Positions 6,713 through 9,087 of a stretch of 9,087 nucleotides of DNA are shown piece by piece. Each line of letters opens with the position of its first letter. Position 1 is the first letter of the stretch. The DNA is taken from positions 1 through 9,087 of the forward strand of contig JACDCA010000074.1 in assembly GCA_013694635.1 (NCBI GenBank), given 5' to 3'. The notes under the pieces are model-generated. The model saw only the letters and a list, made by a program, of their open reading frames with translations, was not told where the DNA came from and did no database searches. This DNA comes from Acidobacteriota bacterium. Lineage in GTDB: Bacteria; Acidobacteriota; Vicinamibacteria; Vicinamibacterales; 2-12-FULL-66-21. The position numbers and the translations under genes were made by a program.

Positions 6713-7744
6713 ATGTTTTTCGGTCCCTTTCCTGACGAGCTCTGTCCCGGGGCGCGCAATGCCGTGGAAGTGTGCCTCAACGTGCAGCCGGGCGAGCGTG
6801 TGGCGCTGATTGCCGACGAGGCGAGCCGGGATGTTGCCGCGAGTATCGAGCATGCGCTGGCCGATCGCGGAGCGGACACGCGTCCTCTTCTGATTGAGGC
6901 GGTGACGCCGCGGCCGATGGTGGTGGCGCCTATCGGGATTCTCCAAAGCCTGGAGGAGGCGGATGCCGGCATCCTCTGCGTGCAGCCGCAGGAAGGGGAG
7001 CTCGGAGCCCGCATGGCGATTGTCGCCGTGGTCGAGCGCCGGCGCATCCGCTACGCGCACATGGTCGGTGTGACCCCGCAGATCATGCGCGAGGGCATGC
7101 GGGCGGATTATCGCCAGGTGGACCGCCTGAGCGAGCTGCTGTGCGAACGGATGCCGGACGCAAGCCTCCTGACGGTCCGGACCGCGGGAGGCACGGATTT
7201 CCGAGCCACCTTCGACCGCTCACTGGCCTGGGTCAAGACGAGCGGACTGATCAACCCGCGCTACTGGTCGAACCTGCCGGCGGGAGAAGTCTTCACGACG
7301 CCCGCGTCGGTGGACGGTACGTTCGTCTGCGACGGCACGGCGGGCGATTACTTCAACGCCAAGTACGGCAGCCTCGAGCGGACGCCGCTGTCACTGGAAA
7401 TCAGGCACGGGCGTCTCGTCGATGCCCGATGCGAGCGCGAGGACCTGCGGCGCGACTTCTGGGACTACTGCCACACCGACCCGAACAGCGACCGGGTAGG
7501 GGAGCTTGCGTTCGGCACGAACCTCGGCCTGCGCGACATGATCGGCATCCTGCTCCAGGACGAAAAAGTCCCTGGCGTCCACATCGCGTTCGGCGACCCG
7601 TATGGCAACCAGACGCACGCCGACTGGAAGTCGAAGACGCATGTGGACGTTCTCACGCGCGGCTGCGACGTATGGATCGACGAGGAGCAGGTGATTGCGA
7701 ACGGTCAGTATCTGCTCGAGCGCTTCGCGCTGTCGCCCGCTTGA
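6713..7744 (+). CDS. M29-family (thermophilic-type) metallo-aminopeptidase
   Basis: A 343-residue predicted metallo-aminopeptidase of the M29 family (AmpS/AmpT/PepS-like), which removes N-terminal amino acids from short peptides with two metal ions. The N-terminal half (1-150) is the Rossmann-like domain seen in the family. The catalytic half carries NLPAGEVFTTP (187-197, E192), SVDGTFVCDG (199-208), GELAFGTN (263-270, E264), HIAFGD (290-295, H290) and KTHVDV (308-313, H310 and D312). E192, E264, H290, H310 and D312 are the candidate metal ligands by family pattern. It is shorter than AmpS/AmpT (about 410 residues) but all ligand motifs are present. No signal peptide, so cytoplasmic. A GTG at 6710 could also start the frame; I prefer ATG 6713 because of its distance from the -10-like box. 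Its position after three ligases suggests that it cleaves, trims or recycles the compound they make. Confidence 0.87.
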   Translation: MFFGPFPDELCPGARNAVEVCLNVQPGERVALIADEASRDVAASIEHALADRGADTRPLLIEAVTPRPMVVAPIGILQSLEEADAGILCVQPQEGELGARMAIVAVVERRRIRYAHMVGVTPQIMREGMRADYRQVDRLSELLCERMPDASLLTVRTAGGTDFRATFDRSLAWVKTSGLINPRYWSNLPAGEVFTTPASVDGTFVCDGTAGDYFNAKYGSLERTPLSLEIRHGRLVDARCEREDLRRDFWDYCHTDPNSDRVGELAFGTNLGLRDMIGILLQDEKVPGVHIAFGDPYGNQTHADWKSKTHVDVLTRGCDVWIDEEQVIANGQYLLERFALSPA

Positions 7745-7755
7745 TGTGGCGGTTG

Positions 7756-8484
7756 CTACCAGCCCGCGAGATATCCCCTGAGCTGATCTTTCCAGTACGG
7801 CCAGTCATGGCCGCCGCGAGGACCCCAGTCGTCCAGGTGGTGGCGAATGCCTTTCCGGGAAAGGACGCCTGACAACTGATACGTGGCGCTACTGTCTTCC
7901 CACGGTCCCGTTCCGGTCGCGAGATGAATGTCGCAGGTCGCGTACTGCTCGAAATGCCAGGGATCGTCGAGGTTCGACAGGTAATCGACCGGGTTGTGGA
8001 AGTAGAAGTTCTCGTCGTAACCGCCGTCCATGCGGCTGCGCAGGTCATACACACCCGAGAGCGCATAACACCGCTTCACCAGGTGTGGATAGCGGAAGAG
8101 CGTGTTGGCGGCGTGATACGCGCCGAGCGACATACCGGTCGTCGTGATCCCTACGTCGGGCGACTGGCAGTGCGAATGGGTGAACGGGATGACCTCGCTC
8201 CGGATGTAGTCGTCAAACAGGCGCTGGCGCCAGCTGCGATGTGACGGATGCGCGCCGCGGTTGAGAAACGAGTCGTGGTTGTTCGACCCGACGCAGAAGA
8301 TCTTCACGCGTCCGCCGTCGACGAACTCGCCGAGCGCTTCGATGAGGTTGTTTCTCTCGAGCTCCCATTCGTCGCCGTGGCTCGTCGGGAACGCCAGCAA
8401 CGGCGGGCCCCAATGACCGAAGACCGCGACCCCCATCTCGTGCCCCAGCCGCGGCGAGTGCCAGTGATGATGTTCGATGTGCAT
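7756..8484 (-). CDS. Alpha/beta-hydrolase esterase (esterase D / COG4947-like)
   Basis: A 242-residue predicted serine hydrolase. The nucleophile elbow GMSLG (117-121) gives Ser119, GGHDW (224-228) gives the likely catalytic His226, and the acid is probably E196 or D197 after the strand CDIHLATG. LLAFPTSHGDEWELE (29-43) fits the first strand and oxyanion region of this group, with a cap-like stretch RSRMDGGYDENFYFHNP (149-165). No signal peptide or membrane segment, so cytoplasmic. The N-terminus is His-rich (five His among the first nine residues). It converges on the peptidase gene with 11 bp between stops and no visible terminator hairpin. The ATG at 8484 has no clear Shine-Dalgarno; a weak TAGATT box lies about 23 nt upstream (8508-8513 on the minus strand). 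The natural ester or thioester substrate is unknown; a link to the neighbouring ligases is only positional. Confidence 0.85.
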   Translation of the reverse strand: MHIEHHHWHSPRLGHEMGVAVFGHWGPPLLAFPTSHGDEWELERNNLIEALGEFVDGGRVKIFCVGSNNHDSFLNRGAHPSHRSWRQRLFDDYIRSEVIPFTHSHCQSPDVGITTTGMSLGAYHAANTLFRYPHLVKRCYALSGVYDLRSRMDGGYDENFYFHNPVDYLSNLDDPWHFEQYATCDIHLATGTGPWEDSSATYQLSGVLSRKGIRHHLDDWGPRGGHDWPYWKDQLRGYLAGW

Positions 8485-8566
8485 TGCGTCTCGCGTGTGC
8501 TCTCACCAATCTAATCACATTCCTCACCGTGTCCCCGTGCCGCTGCAATTCCGGCCGCCGGCGCGA

Positions 8567-8572
8567 CATAAT
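8567..8572 (+). promoter_or_regulatory. Candidate -10 box (CATAAT) of the MFS gene
   Basis: CATAAT ends 7 nt before the GTG at 8580, repeating the spacing seen before the other candidate leaderless genes. No Shine-Dalgarno precedes the GTG. It lies in the 95-bp divergent gap (8485-8579) between the esterase and the transporter, which holds nothing else I can identify. Confidence 0.42.
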
Positions 8573-8579
8573 CCGATTC

Positions 8580-9087
8580 GTGCCCGCGCCGTCCCAGCGC
8601 AACGTCGCCGTGCTGGCGGCAAGTCTCTTCGGCCTGGCGCTCGGGGAGGAACTGTGGCAGGCCTACCTGCCCGCGTACCTCACGTCGCTCGGCGCCGGCG
8701 CGGTTGCGGTCGGCCTGTTCGCTGCGTCCACATCGCTGCTGGACGGTCTGTATCAGTATCCGGGCGGGTGGCTCGCCGATCGACTCGGACGCCGGCGGAC
8801 GCTGCTTATCTTCACGGGGCTCGCAACGGCCGGCTACGCGATCTACGCCATCGCACCGAGCTGGCCGTTTCTCTTCGCCGGCCTCGCCGCCGTCATGGCC
8901 TGGAAGGCGGGTGCGTTCCCAACCACCTTCGCCGTCATCGGCGACTCCCTGCCGCGCGAGCGCCGGGCGATGGCGTTCGCGGTGCAGTCGACGCTGATCC
9001 GCGTCCCGCGCGTCCTCGGCGCCCCGCTCGGCGGCATGGTCATCGTCGCGTTCGGGATGGTGGCCGGGATCCGGCTGGCATTCACCA
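8580..9087 (+). CDS. Major facilitator superfamily (MFS) transporter, 3' end cut by window edge
   Basis: The first 169 residues of an MFS permease. After a short polar N-terminus, hydrophobic segments lie at about 9-33, 42-60, 74-92, 97-120 and 132-162. The cytoplasmic loop between TM2 and TM3 holds the superfamily motif A as GGWLADRLGRRR (62-73), which is the firm evidence. GELW..YLPAYLTSLGAG in and after TM1 and GDSLPRERRAMAF (121-133) before TM5 resemble drug- or metabolite-exporting members, but substrate cannot be told from this part. I chose GTG at 8580 because it is the first start after the -10-like box and places TM1 at the expected distance; a later ATG at 8898 would remove three helices. 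It is divergent from the esterase, so it is not in the ligase operon. Confidence 0.86.
   Translation, partial: MPAPSQRNVAVLAASLFGLALGEELWQAYLPAYLTSLGAGAVAVGLFAASTSLLDGLYQYPGGWLADRLGRRRTLLIFTGLATAGYAIYAIAPSWPFLFAGLAAVMAWKAGAFPTTFAVIGDSLPRERRAMAFAVQSTLIRVPRVLGAPLGGMVIVAFGMVAGIRLAFT

Noticed and set aside
7745..7755. Bidirectional terminator between the convergent peptidase and esterase genes
   Set aside because: Only 11 bp separate the stops, and I find no dyad or T-run there.
8485..8579. Small gene or RNA in the divergent gap
   Set aside because: No start codon with coding signal and no tRNA-like or conserved RNA fold; only the MFS -10-like box and a weak TAGATT on the other strand stand out.

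Overview
This 9.1 kb window is GC-rich bacterial DNA with six protein genes, two of them cut by the window edges. No RNA gene, insertion sequence or CRISPR array is visible. GC content, codon use and the protein types suggest a soil or sediment bacterium of an Acidobacteriota (Vicinamibacteria-like) or similar high-GC lineage. That placement is inference, since there is no marker gene. The host must carry a selenocysteine system, because the first gene needs it.

Left third (1-3083, minus strand): the catalytic alpha subunit of a molybdenum/tungsten formate dehydrogenase, with its last residues beyond the left edge. The frame is interrupted once, by a TGA at 2508-2510, exactly at the selenocysteine position of the family. 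A hairpin with a GGUCU loop starts 12 nt after that TGA, which is a textbook bacterial SECIS. The gene is therefore intact and encodes a selenoprotein. It has no Tat signal.

Middle (3139-7744, plus strand): a likely four-gene unit. It holds a YbdK/GCS2-type carboxylate-amine ligase, an ATP-grasp ligase whose ATG overlaps the preceding stop by 4 bp, a circularly permuted ATP-grasp (COG2308-like) ligase, and an M29 metallo-aminopeptidase. Three different ATP-dependent carboxylate-amine/peptide-bond-forming enzymes next to one peptidase look like an unassigned pathway for a small peptide or gamma-glutamyl compound. It is formally like glutathione synthesis (GCS + ATP-grasp) but with an extra ligase. 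This is the best candidate for an undescribed system here. A GC-rich, hairpin-bearing repeat-like element lies between the two ATP-grasp genes, ending 7 nt before the second one's start codon.

Right (7756-9087): an alpha/beta-hydrolase esterase on the minus strand, convergent with the peptidase (11 bp gap), then a divergent MFS transporter that runs off the right edge.

A recurring regulatory pattern: four of the six genes (formate dehydrogenase, YbdK-like ligase, M29 peptidase, MFS) have a -10-like hexamer ending 6-9 nt before the start codon and no usable Shine-Dalgarno, suggesting leaderless mRNAs. The ATP-grasp gene inside the operon does have a proper GGAGG.
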